DNA of 64,000 nt from positions 476,686,900-476,750,899 of the forward strand of contig NC_081406.1 of the NCBI RefSeq assembly GCF_030272615.1, given 5' to 3'. This stretch comes from Cryptomeria japonica (taxonomy: Eukaryota; Streptophyta; Pinopsida; Cupressales; Cupressaceae). Shown piece after piece: positions 11,808-23,596 of the stretch. The translations under genes and the position numbers were made by a program. The notes under the pieces are model-generated. The model did not search any database. It saw only the letters and a program-made list of their open reading frames with translations, and was not told the DNA's origin. Within the stretch, counting starts at the first letter, position 1, and each line of letters opens with the position of its first letter.

Positions 11808-12585
11808 TGTTGACGAGTGTTTTGACACACTCACCAGCAGTCAGCTAGTTTATGTGAACACTCAAAACCTCTCTTGAATAATCAATCAATCTCGAAAGAC
11901 TAATTACTCCAAGGTCTCTATAGTCAAGTCTCGACGGTGATGGGCAGCTCAGTGGCTGATGCGATTGTACCTATCAAGGGGCCTGTTGGTTGTAACTACT
12001 TCGAATTGCCTTATTTTTTGTATTTTTCAACTTTTAATTTCTCAAAATAAGTAGCAAAAGATAGATCAGGGGAACAAGGAAATAATAATTAAATTGATAT
12101 AATAACAACTGAATGATCCACACGGTTAGAATTTTGTAATCCAAATATTATCAATACCATTAAATCAGCATTCAAATGATGAAGTTCAAAAAATATATAA
12201 AGTTAGATAACTTTACACACCAACGGAAATGAATATCACCCAGCCAATAATAGCCCTATCAATTTAATCCTCATATACCATTTACATGCACAATATGATT
12301 CATAAATAATAAACCACCCAGAAGAACTAGTTGTTGAGTCAAATGATAGAAGTTACCAGATCATGAAGAACACAACCTTATAGAACACACAAGTAGATCA
12401 GGCAATCCACAAGTTGATTTTTGTATTAAACTTTAAAGAGTATCACAAAATCTTTTAAACTTAAAAAATTTTGCATAATATCTCTAATGGAATCTCTAAA
12501 ATGGACCTCAAATCATCAATTTGTGAACCCTTACAATGGCCCAAATTTTATAATTTATAGAGTTTTGCCCTACATCCTAGGACGA
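11808..12585 (-). repeat. Probable 5' LTR of element H (outer end approximate)
   Basis: It begins on the plus strand with TGTTGACGAG at the primer-site side and ends near 12585, where A-type tandem repeats take over. No second copy was found near 7440-8700, so H appears to lack a 3' LTR or its copy is unrecognisable. No coding potential. Confidence 0.4.
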
Positions 12586-12589
12586 CATC

Positions 12590-14505
12590 ATGCCTAAATT
12601 AAGGATTACAAAAAGCAAGGAGTCACAGTTGACATGCAAGTCTCTACCTTTGAACTCTAGTTAAGTACTACCAAACTGGTACTCAAGGCTCATTTCCAAA
12701 ATGGTGCTCTGGAAGTAGGCATTTTGTAACATGCATAAATCTCATCCAAAAAGGAAGTGTGAGTTACAGCATCAGTTGAAGGCCTAGTTGTAGTGGTGGT
12801 GATGGTAATCCAATATGCAAAACTAGGATTACAAAATTATGGGAGCCGCAAACGACATGCAAGTCGTTGCCTGTGAACTCCACATAATTGTTACAAAACT
12901 AGCGCTCACCACTCACTTCCATGACAGTTCTCTAGAGGCAAGTATTTCGTAACATGCAAAAATGATAAAAAATAAAAGCAAGTGATCATGTCTACAAACT
13001 AGGATTACAAAATGATGGGAGTCGCACTCGACATGCAAGTCATTGTCTATGGACTCCACTTAATTGTTACGAAACTAGCGCTCACTGTTCACTTCCGTAA
13101 CGGTGCTCCACATGTAGGTATTTTGTAACATGCAAAAATAATGCCCAAAAATCAGGTGTGACATCCAGTATCAATTGAAGCTATAGTGGTTGTGGTGGTG
13201 GCACTACTTCAACATGCATTTTGCTTTTTCCAACTTCATGTTTGTCATTTATTCCTCTTGTAGTTATGGTAGTTGTTAATGAAACATTCTATGGAAGAGG
13301 TTGGTAGATCAGCAATATACTCCATTCTGAATTTAAAAACTCTGAGAACCTCTTATGTACTCTCTAGTCTTCTTTCTGGATGAGGTGGAAGGTTCCATAA
13401 GTCTAATTCAACTGTTATGAAACTAGCGCTCACTATTCACTTCCATAATGGTGCTACAGAGGTAGGTATTTCGTAACATGCAACACAAGATACATAATCA
13501 GTTTCATCATATTAGCAAAATCATAAGGGACTCTAAAATATCAGGATTTTGGGGTTTCAGGGTCTATTTATTAATGATTTCAAGATTGGTTCTGAGGTTT
13601 CAGGGTTCTACTTAATGGTTACGAAACCAGTGCTCAATGTTCACTTCTATAATGGTGTTCCAGAGGCAGATATTTCATAATTTCAAGATTTTGGGGTTCA
13701 TTATTAAGGATTTCGGGATTTCGGGGTTCCGGGGTTCATTATTGAGGATTTCGAGATTCCGGAGTTTCAAGGTTCATTATTGATGATTTTGGGATTTCGG
13801 GGTTCTGAGTCCATTATTGAGGATTTCGAGATTTCAGGATTATGGGGTTCTGGGCTTCATTATTGATGATTTCGGGATTTTGGGTTTTGGGGTTCATTAT
13901 TGAGGATTTTGGGATTTTGGGGTTCCAAGGTTCATTATTGAGGATTTGACGATTCTGGAGTTTTGGGGTTCATTATTGATGATTTTGGGATTTCGGGGTT
14001 CTGGGGTTTTGGGGTCCATTATTGAGGATTTCTAGATTTTGGGAATCTGAGAAACAAGGCCAACAACTAATGGATCGATAAAAGTCGATTTTATTGAAAG
14101 CATGAAATCAAACTCTAAACCCTAAACTACGAAAACAGGAAACACAAAAAAAATGAGAAAACAAGGACAAGGAAATGAACAACCAACCTGGAAAAGGAAG
14201 GATGAAAGAAACATGAACAAGCAATGACCAGACGACAACAACGACCAAGGAGAAGAAACATAATGAAGACTTCGGGGTTCTGGGGTTCCACTTAACTGTT
14301 ACAAAACTAGCGCTCACTACTCACTTCCATGACAATGCCCCAGAGGCAGGTATTTTGTAACATGCAAAAATGATACAAAATAGAAGCAACACTTGAGGTT
14401 CCAAAGTGCAAATGAAAAGGAAATAGGAAGAAAACAAAGCGAAGCAAAAAGGGGGTCCCTAGCTTGAGAGGCGAAAAGTTTGGGTGTGTTATGTAGGGCA
14501 TAACA
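12590..14505 (+). repeat. 3' LTR of element A, with long internal tandem repeats
   Basis: The right part repeats 6346-7412, and the end reads ...GGGCATAACA. Minus-strand gag sequence of G starts right after it. The left part (12590-13500) consists of three to four degenerate units of roughly 180-360 bp, each carrying GGATTACAAAA, GACATGCAAGTC, GAAACTAGCGCTCAC and TTTTGTAACATGCA. The exact 5' boundary with H is unclear. Confidence 0.6.
13680..14050 (+). repeat. Minisatellite, second copy
   Basis: Same GGGGTTCATTATTGAGGATT-type units as 6440-6945, with a different number and arrangement of filler blocks, as expected for LTR copies that diverged after insertion. Confidence 0.75.
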
Positions 14506-15471
14506 GGTGCTTGCAAGTAACTAAATTGCGGTTGTGAGATGACAAGTTGAGTAGTCACTTGTTGTTAATATTGTGGAGCACTGACAAATTGTGGCATTGA
14601 TTGCATAGGCTGGGGTACAAATAACGATGGCACTATGTAAATCATGCCCCTAATCAACACGGGCGGGGGTACAGATGATGATGGAACTATGTAACTCATG
14701 CCCCCAATCGTAGTCTATTCAACAGATGATAGAGGATGGCCTGGCATTCCTGTAGTCTAAGTCAACACTTGTGTAGAAGACACGTTTATGGGTTGAGTGA
14801 CTGGATTGGTAAAAGGTGTGACTTGCATAACACTAGATGTCATGGGCACTTGAGCTGTCAAAGGGAGCAATGTAGTAAGTTGTGTGGACAACACATTAAC
14901 CAGCGCATTATAAATGCCTAGTAATGAAAATGGTGGTCCTGATAACTTGGCATAAAACAGTTGATAATGTCATGTAAGGGTATTCATAGGCGGTTGGAGG
15001 ATTGATGTAAGTGGGTTGCTCTATAGTGGTGTCAACATTGGCAATTGGGTTTGTTGTTGGATTGAAAATGACAATGAGGGTAGTGAAAAGGACACATGTT
15101 GTTGAAGGGGATCTTGTGGACTTGCAGTTATAGGTGCATCAAGTGATACAACAGTCATGCCTTGGGCAACTATGCTAGTGAATATGATATTTTTATGACG
15201 TTATGATTTCTTCTACCATTTGGGTATTATTTTGATTTAAAAGGAATTGATCTACCAGGTTGATTTCAGAGTTCATCTTGTCAGGTTGGTTGACCATGGT
15301 GTCATTAGGAACAATAGGATTAAGCGGATCATAAGTGATGGGGACATTCCTTGACATGATAGGACTAACACCCGAATCAGGATTTTGTTGTGGGTTTGAA
15401 AATCCTAATCCCAATTGAGAAGGTTGTTGCTCCATAACTTGTCTAGATTGAGACCAAGTGATGATGGGCAC
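14506..15471 (-). pseudogene. gag N-terminal region of gypsy element G
   Basis: The minus strand from 15471 encodes a Gln/Pro/Ser/Asn-rich protein (MPIITWSQSRQVMEQQPSQ...) that continues in the same frame with several stops to ...QPQFSYLQAP at 14506, where the A LTR cuts it. Composition and lack of motifs match the low-complexity N-terminus of the gag proteins at 21578 and 39393. The conserved gag domain would lie beyond A. Weak family assignment. Confidence 0.45.
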
Positions 15472-15814
15472 GAACTATGGAATGAAATATGGAGATGATG
15501 AACGCACAACTCTAACATTAAAGATTAGATTGAATAATTAAATCCAGCTTATGGGAGGAATGAAATGGAAATGGAGGCTATGACCAAGGAGAGATGGGAT
15601 AACAGAAGACTCGACACCTAGATTGCAATGAGGATGATGTCTGAGTACAATAATATGACATTGAATTTACTCAAGAGGATGCACTCAAGTAATGAGATAT
15701 TTCAATGTAAGTCGTACCTCGGGCTCAAGGTGATGAGACCACACTGAATGGCAGGATAAAACTTTAGATGTGATATAGTCAAAGAGTTATCAATTCAATA
15801 TAAAAGATGCAGAC
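15472..15814. other. Probable leader of element G
   Basis: AT-rich, non-coding, between the G gag start and the start of the F LTR. Nothing recognisable. Confidence 0.35.
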
Positions 15815-17361
15815 TGTAGACACCTAAAACTTGCACAACTAATTAAATGAATTTTATTCATTTAATCATCATTTATTCACCTATTAATTAGACTAAGGTT
15901 TAATTAATATCCTTATTCTTCCAATCAGCCTATTAATCAAATTAAAGATTTGATTAAAATCATTTTCTTCTAACCTAACCTATTATTTAAACTAAGGTTT
16001 GATTAAGTACCCTTTAGCCATTTAATTGAATAAATCTTATTTACTTAATTAAAACCCCCTTTTTCCCTTTTAATTGAAATTATATTTGATTAAATCTCTT
16101 TGCATTTCAATAAATCATTATTTATTTGTGAATAGTCCCCTCACTTGCAAAATCCTGCAAATGCAAGTTGCACCCCTTTTGTCTAAAATAAATCTTATTT
16201 TATCTAAAAATGCCTATTTCCCTCCACTTGCATTATCCTACATTTTACATTAGCATGCTAATATTCTTCTAGAACTCCTCATTATCCTAATTAATCCAAA
16301 GCCTAACCAATGTTAGTATTTATTCAAATTAAAAATAGTACACATCTACCCAAACCCACATGTGACTCACAAGTCACTTCACATGTCCACATCATCTTTG
16401 ACCAAGGGGTTCTCACAAATGTGTTAGGATGCTCTTCCCCATAGAGCCACCCTAATATTCCCCTTTTGGCATGTGTGTTATAAACTCTCTTCCACTAGCC
16501 CTTACACCTTTCCACACGTGTTTCCACTTGTCACCTCTTGGACTTCCCAATATTTGCTCACACATGTGTGAGCACATTTACCCTTGCACCCACTTCTCCT
16601 TGTGACACTTGTCACAAGGCTAAGCCTTCAAACCTAGAACCACATTCCCTTTCAATCTTAGCCATTGATCAATCTTCAATCTTGACCATCAATTTTCAAG
16701 CCTCCAACTCTATAAATTGAGCCTTTATCCATCAATCAAGGAGAGACTTTTTAACATAGCCTTATAATGCCTTTTCGATTCAAAGATTCATCATCTTATG
16801 CATCAAACTTATAGTCATTTTGCAGGCTATCAAAGAGCTCAATTTGTCATCTTCAAGAACTTACATCAACTTAGTTGCATGATAGTTTAGCTTTCATCAT
16901 GTTGATAGTATCATGCTAACCCCATTTTCATGCTAGCTTAATGCATAGCCATTGTATATCAATCTCATAGCAATCTCCACGTTAGTTTAATTAGCACGCC
17001 TAAGCTTTAAATTTGGAATCAATCTTAGTCTCATATCTTGCATTCCATCTTGCATCTCATATTTTCATATCATTTGATCATCTAGCTAGGATCTTAGTTG
17101 CATTCACTTTGATCTTGGCATATCCTTCAATCTCATTCTTTAGGTTGACATCTAAAAGATCAAGTTCTCTTCCAAGTGAGAGCCACCTTGAATCTTGAAG
17201 ATCCTTGGAGATAGAGGAACATGAGATGTGCTTGGGGTTCTTGATTTTGAAGCTAACTTAGTTTAGTTTCTATTTTGATTTCTAACTCTAACATAATGTT
17301 TCATGTGTGTGTTTGATGTTGTTTGATTCTCTTTTGCAGATTCCATACTTTTCAGCACACA
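15815..17361 (+). repeat. 5' LTR of gypsy element F
   Basis: It begins TGTAGACACCTAAAA, the same start as the B LTR at 54384, and ends ...TTTTCAGCACACA directly before a primer binding site. The length is 1547 bp. A TATA box with CTCTATAAATTGAGC context lies at 16711. The following sequence has no second LTR in the window because element E interrupts F. Confidence 0.75.
16711..16718 (+). promoter_or_regulatory. TATA box in the F LTR
   Basis: TATAAATT followed by GAGC. The same TATAAATTGAGC context occurs in both B LTRs (23290 and 55361), which supports it as the core promoter of this LTR family. Confidence 0.6.
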
Positions 17362-17364
17362 TTT

Positions 17365-17376
17365 TTGGCGCCCACC
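17365..17376 (+). other. Primer binding site of element F
   Basis: TTGGCGCCCACC three bases after the LTR end. TGGCGCC-type sites are typical of plant gypsy elements. Confidence 0.7.
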
Positions 17377-19459
17377 ATCAATATAAATATCAACCATAAA
17401 TTCTCTTTGAGAAAAAATGACGCACATTTTGCTGGACTTTGTTTAGGCATTATATGTAACCACATTATCTTTGATATTTTTTAGTGATGAACCCATCCCC
17501 TTAACTATCTTTACTTTGCATTGATCAGCATACATATCTTGTGATTATGACTGTGGTACTTTTGGTATTGCATGTGTAGAAGTATAAAAGGGAAGTATAT
17601 TGAAAGAAAAAGAGTATGCATGTGGTTGTTAAAGTATATGCTAACAATGACAAGTGCAAGTGTATGCATATGGTTGGTGATTTTGAAGTTAGGAAAACTT
17701 TACATGTTAGTAAAGTAAATTGAGAGATAAATGAGTCATGGGAGTATGACTTGTCATTATGTAATACCTTGAGAATTTGACTTTATTTGCCTCATCTCTA
17801 GTTTCGATATTTCTCAAATTCAAGCACGAAGAAGGGAAAAAACAAGTGGAGGAAGTGATGAAAATTTGTGCAAGTACAAATCACATAAGCGGTGTAAGTT
17901 TTATTTGTCTCTTGCAATCATCTTGACAAGTCATTTTTTAAAATTGGGTTTACTAATCAATTGTCTAACAAGGTGCAACTGCAGGAGATCACAAGAGGTG
18001 GACTAACAAATTGTTTGCAGATTTCTCAAGGTGTCCACATTTGCAATCTTTTAACACTTGTTTTAAATGGTGCAAATTGATCAACCCTAGGATAGTCATT
18101 TTCATTTTTTCTACAATCAGGGCTAAAATGAACAATTGCACATTTTTCTATCTTGGGGCTAAAAAGAACAATCAACTTGTCACTTTTGCAAAACAATTTA
18201 CTTTATTGCAATGATTTTTCATTTTGTTGACCAGGATTTCCAATTCCTAGTTTAGAAAATCATTGCTATGTGGGACTAAAATAACACCATGTTTGATTGG
18301 AGAAACATCTCCAATTAGGACTTAGAAAACAATTACTTTGAAAGGGTAAAAAGAAATTTGTGTGATTTTTGTTGAGTGGTAGGTATATGCTCTCCCCTTA
18401 ATTGGGTGACCAAAAAGCCAAACCCACTCTTTTCATGCTTTATTTACTTTCAAACATTTAAAACCTTTATAGGGCATGCCTTCTCTAATGCCTTGAGGGT
18501 GCTAGTGAGAAGGGAACGACCCAAGTGGGAAACAGCTAAAGCCAAGTTTACCAACCCACTATAATCAAATGTGGAGGTTGATGAAAATCCCCTCCAATGG
18601 CAGTGTGTATTTGATAGACTTCTCCTAGTATCCTTGTGATGTGAAAAGCCTTTGTTCTAAAGGTTGGGAAGTCTCTTAATTAATTTTATCATTTGTCTCA
18701 CTGAATAGAACCTTTACTACAAACCATAGAAGTAGAAACCTTAAGCTGAGTCAATTGCCATACATTGGCAATATCATAGTGCAAGGGTGGGGATGAATCC
18801 ACCCCCAAGATCACTCACCATACGTCTCCCAAGATAACTACTCAATTGAGGAGAAATCCTCTTTGGGTTAATTTCTAGAAAAAGGCAAAAAAGTGGGCAC
18901 CCCCTAGGGGTGACACGGTTGTTTGAGCTGAAGGGGTATCGAGCTGTGGGCTATGGTATTGTCAATGACCATTGAATAAAGAGTCTACTTGGTGTGTCTT
19001 ATTTGTATCCAAACTAATGAAAACATTAGGGATTTGAACACATCCTCAAAGAACATACACTACATGTTTAGCATTAGGATGACCATTGTCTTCATGTGTG
19101 CTATGTATTCTTGTCACAAATGTTAAAACATTTTGCAAACATATCAATCAACCAACTCAAAAATAAGTTCAAACAAAGAGAAATCATAGGTGGAGGAGAT
19201 TTTCAAATCCAGCAAAGCACCTTTTGAGGTGGTTATCAAATTTTCAACTATCTTTAGGCAAGACTTTCATCCAACAAGATTAGAGGAGTATCAAACCAAG
19301 TGATCACAATTTATCATCCAAACTATCTCAGCAACAATACCTAGCTAGATATTCAAATTTGTCAAATTTGTTTTCCATATCTTGAAACTTGATCCATATC
19401 ATTTGACATACTTTTTCATAGGGGTATATCGACCAAACCCTCTATTAGGACTAGTGTAG
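17377..19459 (+). other. Internal leader of element F, non-coding
   Basis: Two kilobases without a credible gene. Short repeats of TTTTCATTTT and 'GGGCTAAAA(A/T)GAACAAT' type occur at 18040-18350. The stretch ends where the TGTCATAAATTG terminus of E begins. Confidence 0.45.
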
Positions 19460-21179
19460 TGTCATAAATTGTACACCCTTGCTAGGGTGGTACAATTTCA
19501 CACTTAGTTTAGCACCCGCCTTAGTATGCTTGCATCCTGCATTATTATTTCCCTTTAAGCATTTAATTAATTAATTTAATTAAATCTAAAGTCCTATTAT
19601 ATCACTTCATACATCATAAAATTGGGCCCTTTACCCTAAGTGTGCCCCTTTTTTATTTTTCCTCTAATAAATCATTTAATCATAAACCCTAATTATGTCA
19701 TATTTTGACCTTTAAGGCCTAATTTTGCATATCAAAATACCTTGAAATTAGTTGTAACTTTGGGATTCTCTCTAATATCATCATATCTAACAGCCCTAAA
19801 AATTTGGTGAAAAGTTGTTAGGACCGTGGTGAGAGTGCACATGGTCCTCGGCTTTTTGCTCAAAATTTTGAGAGCAGAATTCTATGATATTATAATGCTT
19901 AACCCCAAAATATTGGTGGGAAATTCAATTCCTAGGTCGGCCTAAAGGTGAAATTAAGTCAAAATTAAGATCTAGGGTTTCATACATAAGAGCTCTTTTT
20001 CTTCATTTGAAGGCAACTAAGAACTATCTATCTATCAGATTTATCTAAGAATCTAAGGGCAGGTTTTTTGAGCACAAGGATCCTTCTATGTAGTGAAAGG
20101 GAAGCCTATGTGGAGTCGTCAACAACATTCAACAACATTTCACCAAGCATTCATCATCAATTAGGAGCCTTGAAGACATTGAAGAGTAATAGGAGATCTA
20201 GTGGCTATATCTCTCCCTTGGGGATTGGTATGATTTCATGTTATTTTCATGTCTTTGTATGAGCTTCTTTACATCAATTTTCATATTTACATTCATGCTT
20301 TAGATCATTTAGCATATTTGGTTTGAAGCATTTTCATTTACATTCACATTTACATTTAGGGTTTACTCTCATGCGTAGGGTAGCTCTAGTTTCTTTCATT
20401 TTAGGATTTTGCATACACACAAGGTTCTAGAACACACATTTTTCAGTACAATATCGGCTATTTGTGAAGGTGGAAATAGCCAACATAGGGGTTTGATTGA
20501 GGCAAAACCCTATATAGCCACCCAAACCTTCCCTTTTTAGTTGCAGGTGCAGAAACAGGTACGTAGAAGGACTTTCAGCTAAGGAAAAGGCATCAGAACC
20601 ACCCAGAATCATCAAATCTATCCTAATTTTCCTGGGACAGGGGCGTGACACCCTATTCCTACCTAGGATAGTGGTGTGGCACCATGGTCCCTCCACTTTG
20701 TAGTGAAATTTGATAGGTTGCAGCTTTGGGTCATCGAATTTGTAGTCTTTCAGTTGCAACCTCATGTCTGTAGAAACAGGACAGTGATGTGGAACCCCTA
20801 TCCTGGTCAGTTTGGCTTAGTTTGGAGCATCAGGTATACATCCAAAATCCTCCCCCTTTCATTCTTTTAGTATCTCAGTTTCAGATCTGCAAGTTTATTC
20901 AATTTCAAGTTTATTTGTGTTTCATTCTTTATCTCCTAGTCTAGTTGGTTTTTCTCATCATTTGTAACAAGAGGAATAGAAACCCTAATAGATAATCCTT
21001 GGCTCTCTCTTTCTCACAAGAAGTATCCAAAGTGAGCTATCTCCCTAGGCTCTTTTGTATTCCCAATGTATTGGCTAAAGTGGGATTAGGTCCTAGTCAC
21101 CCAGTTCGCTTTTTCCCCTTCACAACTAGTAAGCTTGAGTATCAAAATGAAGTATCCCTATCAACCAACAAAATCAACA
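19460..21179 (+). repeat. Probable 5' LTR of gypsy element E (3' end uncertain)
   Basis: TGTCATAAATTGTACACCC is a plausible LTR start. The segment is non-coding and is followed 0.4 kb later by a plus-strand gag. I place the end at ...AATCAACA before TTTTGATC, by analogy with B (...ACACA/TTTTGG) and F (...ACACA/TTTTTGG). No clear primer site supports this. It contains a partly repeated block around GGGACAGGGGCGTGACACCC (20633) and GGACAGTGATGTGGAACCCC (20779). Confidence 0.4.
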
Positions 21180-21577
21180 TTTTGATCATGTGTATGACCA
21201 CTCCCCGTATTTTGAGAAGAAGAAGTCTTCATCAAAAGACTGAGTTGAAGAAGAGACAACATAGTCCTAAGGATCTTATCAAGAGGAGAAAGTTTCTCTA
21301 CATTAACCGTCAACTCTTTGGATCACATTATATATTCTTACGTCACATGCAATTATATCTTCAAGGAAAAATCATAAAGTTTGATGAAGAGCCTCTGAGA
21401 AGTAGGGCTTATACTCGGAAGTCAGCATTCAACCAATGTCACAACAAAGGGGGAAAAATCAAATCCTACCTTCTTTCCAAACATTTGCATCACTTACAAT
21501 GAAGCTCGACCTGAACCACCAACTCCAATAAGAGAGGAATAAATATCAACACCACTAAGAGAAGAAGAACTCACTTA
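21180..21577 (+). other. Leader of element E
   Basis: A short basic open frame (from about 21184) precedes gag without recognisable domains. It is probably leader sequence. Confidence 0.35.
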
Positions 21578-22246
21578 TTGAGAAGCATATCAATGACTAT
21601 TTTCACTCGATCTCAGAAAAGCAAAGAGTCGGACTCACAACCAGAATCAAGCATGAGTCATAGGGAGTCCAATTATTTTTATGAATACATGCATATGGGA
21701 GAAAATGAGATCACCGAGGATATCATCCAACAATGCCAAAAAAATGCCACCTTCCAAAAACTCATGGAAAAGCTTATAGAATCAGACAAACAAAAATACC
21801 TCCTCATGCTAAATAGTAAAGGAGTCAAGATTCTTGAGGATTTTAACATGGAGAATTAAAGGAATGCCAATGAAAGAGTCTCAAGAACAAGGGCAAGGAC
21901 CTAGTACACATTCAATACTCAGAATCAAGAGCACTTGGGAGGAGACAACACCCATGACCAAGACAACACCCGTGACCAAAATGATACATATAATCACGAC
22001 AATGTTAGTGAACAAGGGGATGCCAATCATCAAAGGCTAAATGATGAAAATGTTCCCTTAGCCAACATCACACAACAACTCCAAGCATTCCAACAACAGA
22101 TGTGGGATATGCAACAAGGGTCCACGACAAGGTACTCTTTGGAGGACATTTGTCCTTATCCTTTTGATAGAAGATTAAACATGGTGCCCTTTCCACCAAA
22201 CTCAGATATACCAAAGTATGACAAATACAATGGTAAGAGTGATCCC
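21578..22246 (+). pseudogene. gag of element E, first half (split by B)
   Basis: One frame runs from 21578 to 22246 with a single TAA at 21857. The N-terminus is hydrophilic (EDIIQQCQKNATFQKLMEKL), followed by an Asp/Asn-rich linker, a Q-rich segment (ITQQLQAFQQQMWDMQQ) and PYPFDR...PPNSDIPKYDKYNGKSDP. The last motif is the entry to the gag domain. The sequence is cut exactly there by B, and the missing part resumes in frame at 55651 (RDHVREF). Apart from the stop it is well preserved. Confidence 0.8.
22242..22246 (+). other. Target site duplication of B, left copy
   Basis: ATCCC, repeated at 55646-55650. Five-base duplications are standard for LTR element insertion. Confidence 0.85.
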
Positions 22247-23576
22247 TATAGACACCTAAAAATGTCCCATTGATCATGTACTAATTATTCGCCTAATTGA
22301 TTAAATAATTTTTTAAATATTTAATTAATTTAATTAATCTTATCCTTCTAAATTCATATTTCTTTGTCATCTTACTAATTATTCTATTTCAATTCTAGCA
22401 TCGTTTAATCATTTTATCATTTTCTAACGTTAATTAAATATTTATTATTTAATTAATTATAATTATTAATCCCTAAAATTTAAATAATATTTATTATTGA
22501 ACTAAATTTCATTTCAATTTCTACTTGTATTAAATTAATCATTTAACCCTTTTCTAAATATTAATTAAATATTTATTATTTAATTAATTGTGATTTTAAC
22601 CCTTTAATTTAAATAATATTTAGTATTTAATTAAATTCAAATTCTAAATAATTAAATAGTTTCTTTAAATTATTTAATTATCTAATTAATTCTAATTCCA
22701 AATCCACATATTCTAATTTCATTTAATTCTTCTAATTTCATTTATTTTTTCTAATTTCTTTAATTTCATTAATTCTCCAAATTCAAATTTCATATTCTTC
22801 TAATTTCTTCTAATTTCTTCTAATTTCAAATACATATCCATGATTTCAAAAATCAAATTGAAAATATTAGTCAAGTTCTAAATGTATTCAAATAATAAAT
22901 TGAATTAAAATAAATTCAATATTTGAATTAAATCTCATGCAAAGATCAAATTGAAAATCAAAGTCAAAGTGCAAGCACATGCTAAATTAATTAATTTAAT
23001 GAATTAATTAATTAAATCAATTATTCAATTCTTATTTTTATCTTTCACTTTGTTTTTTTTTTCAAAAAGTTTTCAATCAGTTAACTGCATCATCAATCAA
23101 TTATCCTCCAATCATTCTTTTTCATCTTCCAATCAACTTTTTTCTCAATCAGTTAACTCAATTATCTATTCAATCAATTGAGTTCTACCTCAAATTCAGC
23201 AGTTCAACTATCAATCAGCATGTGAGCTCACTTGAGTTCCACCTCTTAATCATTATGTTCCACCTCTTAATCAATCCTCTCCAAAAATTTATAAATTGAG
23301 CATTCAATCTTCATTTTCAACAATCACGAACTTTGAATCTTTGTGTCATTTGTAGGTTGCCAGCATGATATCTGAGAGGCGTCATACAACAAAGAGGAGA
23401 AGAACAATGGAAGTTACATGAAGTCATGGAATAGGGAGATTTAATTGATAGATTTTACATTCCTATTACTTGTTTGCATTATTTCATTGATGTTTGTTTT
23501 GAATTCTTTGATTAGATAGGGATTCATGATTTTCCTTTATTTCTAGTTGAATTAATGATAAATTTTAGCATACACA
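22247..23576 (+). repeat. 5' LTR of element B
   Basis: It starts TATAGACACCTAAAAATGTC; the usual TG has mutated to TA, while the 3' copy keeps TG. It ends ...GCATACACA, as the 3' copy does. Both copies align by eye throughout, with scattered indels in the AT-rich repeats. TATAAATT at 23290 is the likely core promoter. Confidence 0.9.
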
Positions 23577-23579
23577 TTT

Positions 23580-23596
23580 TGGTGAACCCAATTTGA
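23580..23596 (+). other. Primer binding site of element B
   Basis: TGGTGAACCCAATTTGA lies three bases after the LTR end. The site is divergent from F's TGGCGCCCACC although the LTR starts are shared. tRNA not assigned. Confidence 0.5.
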
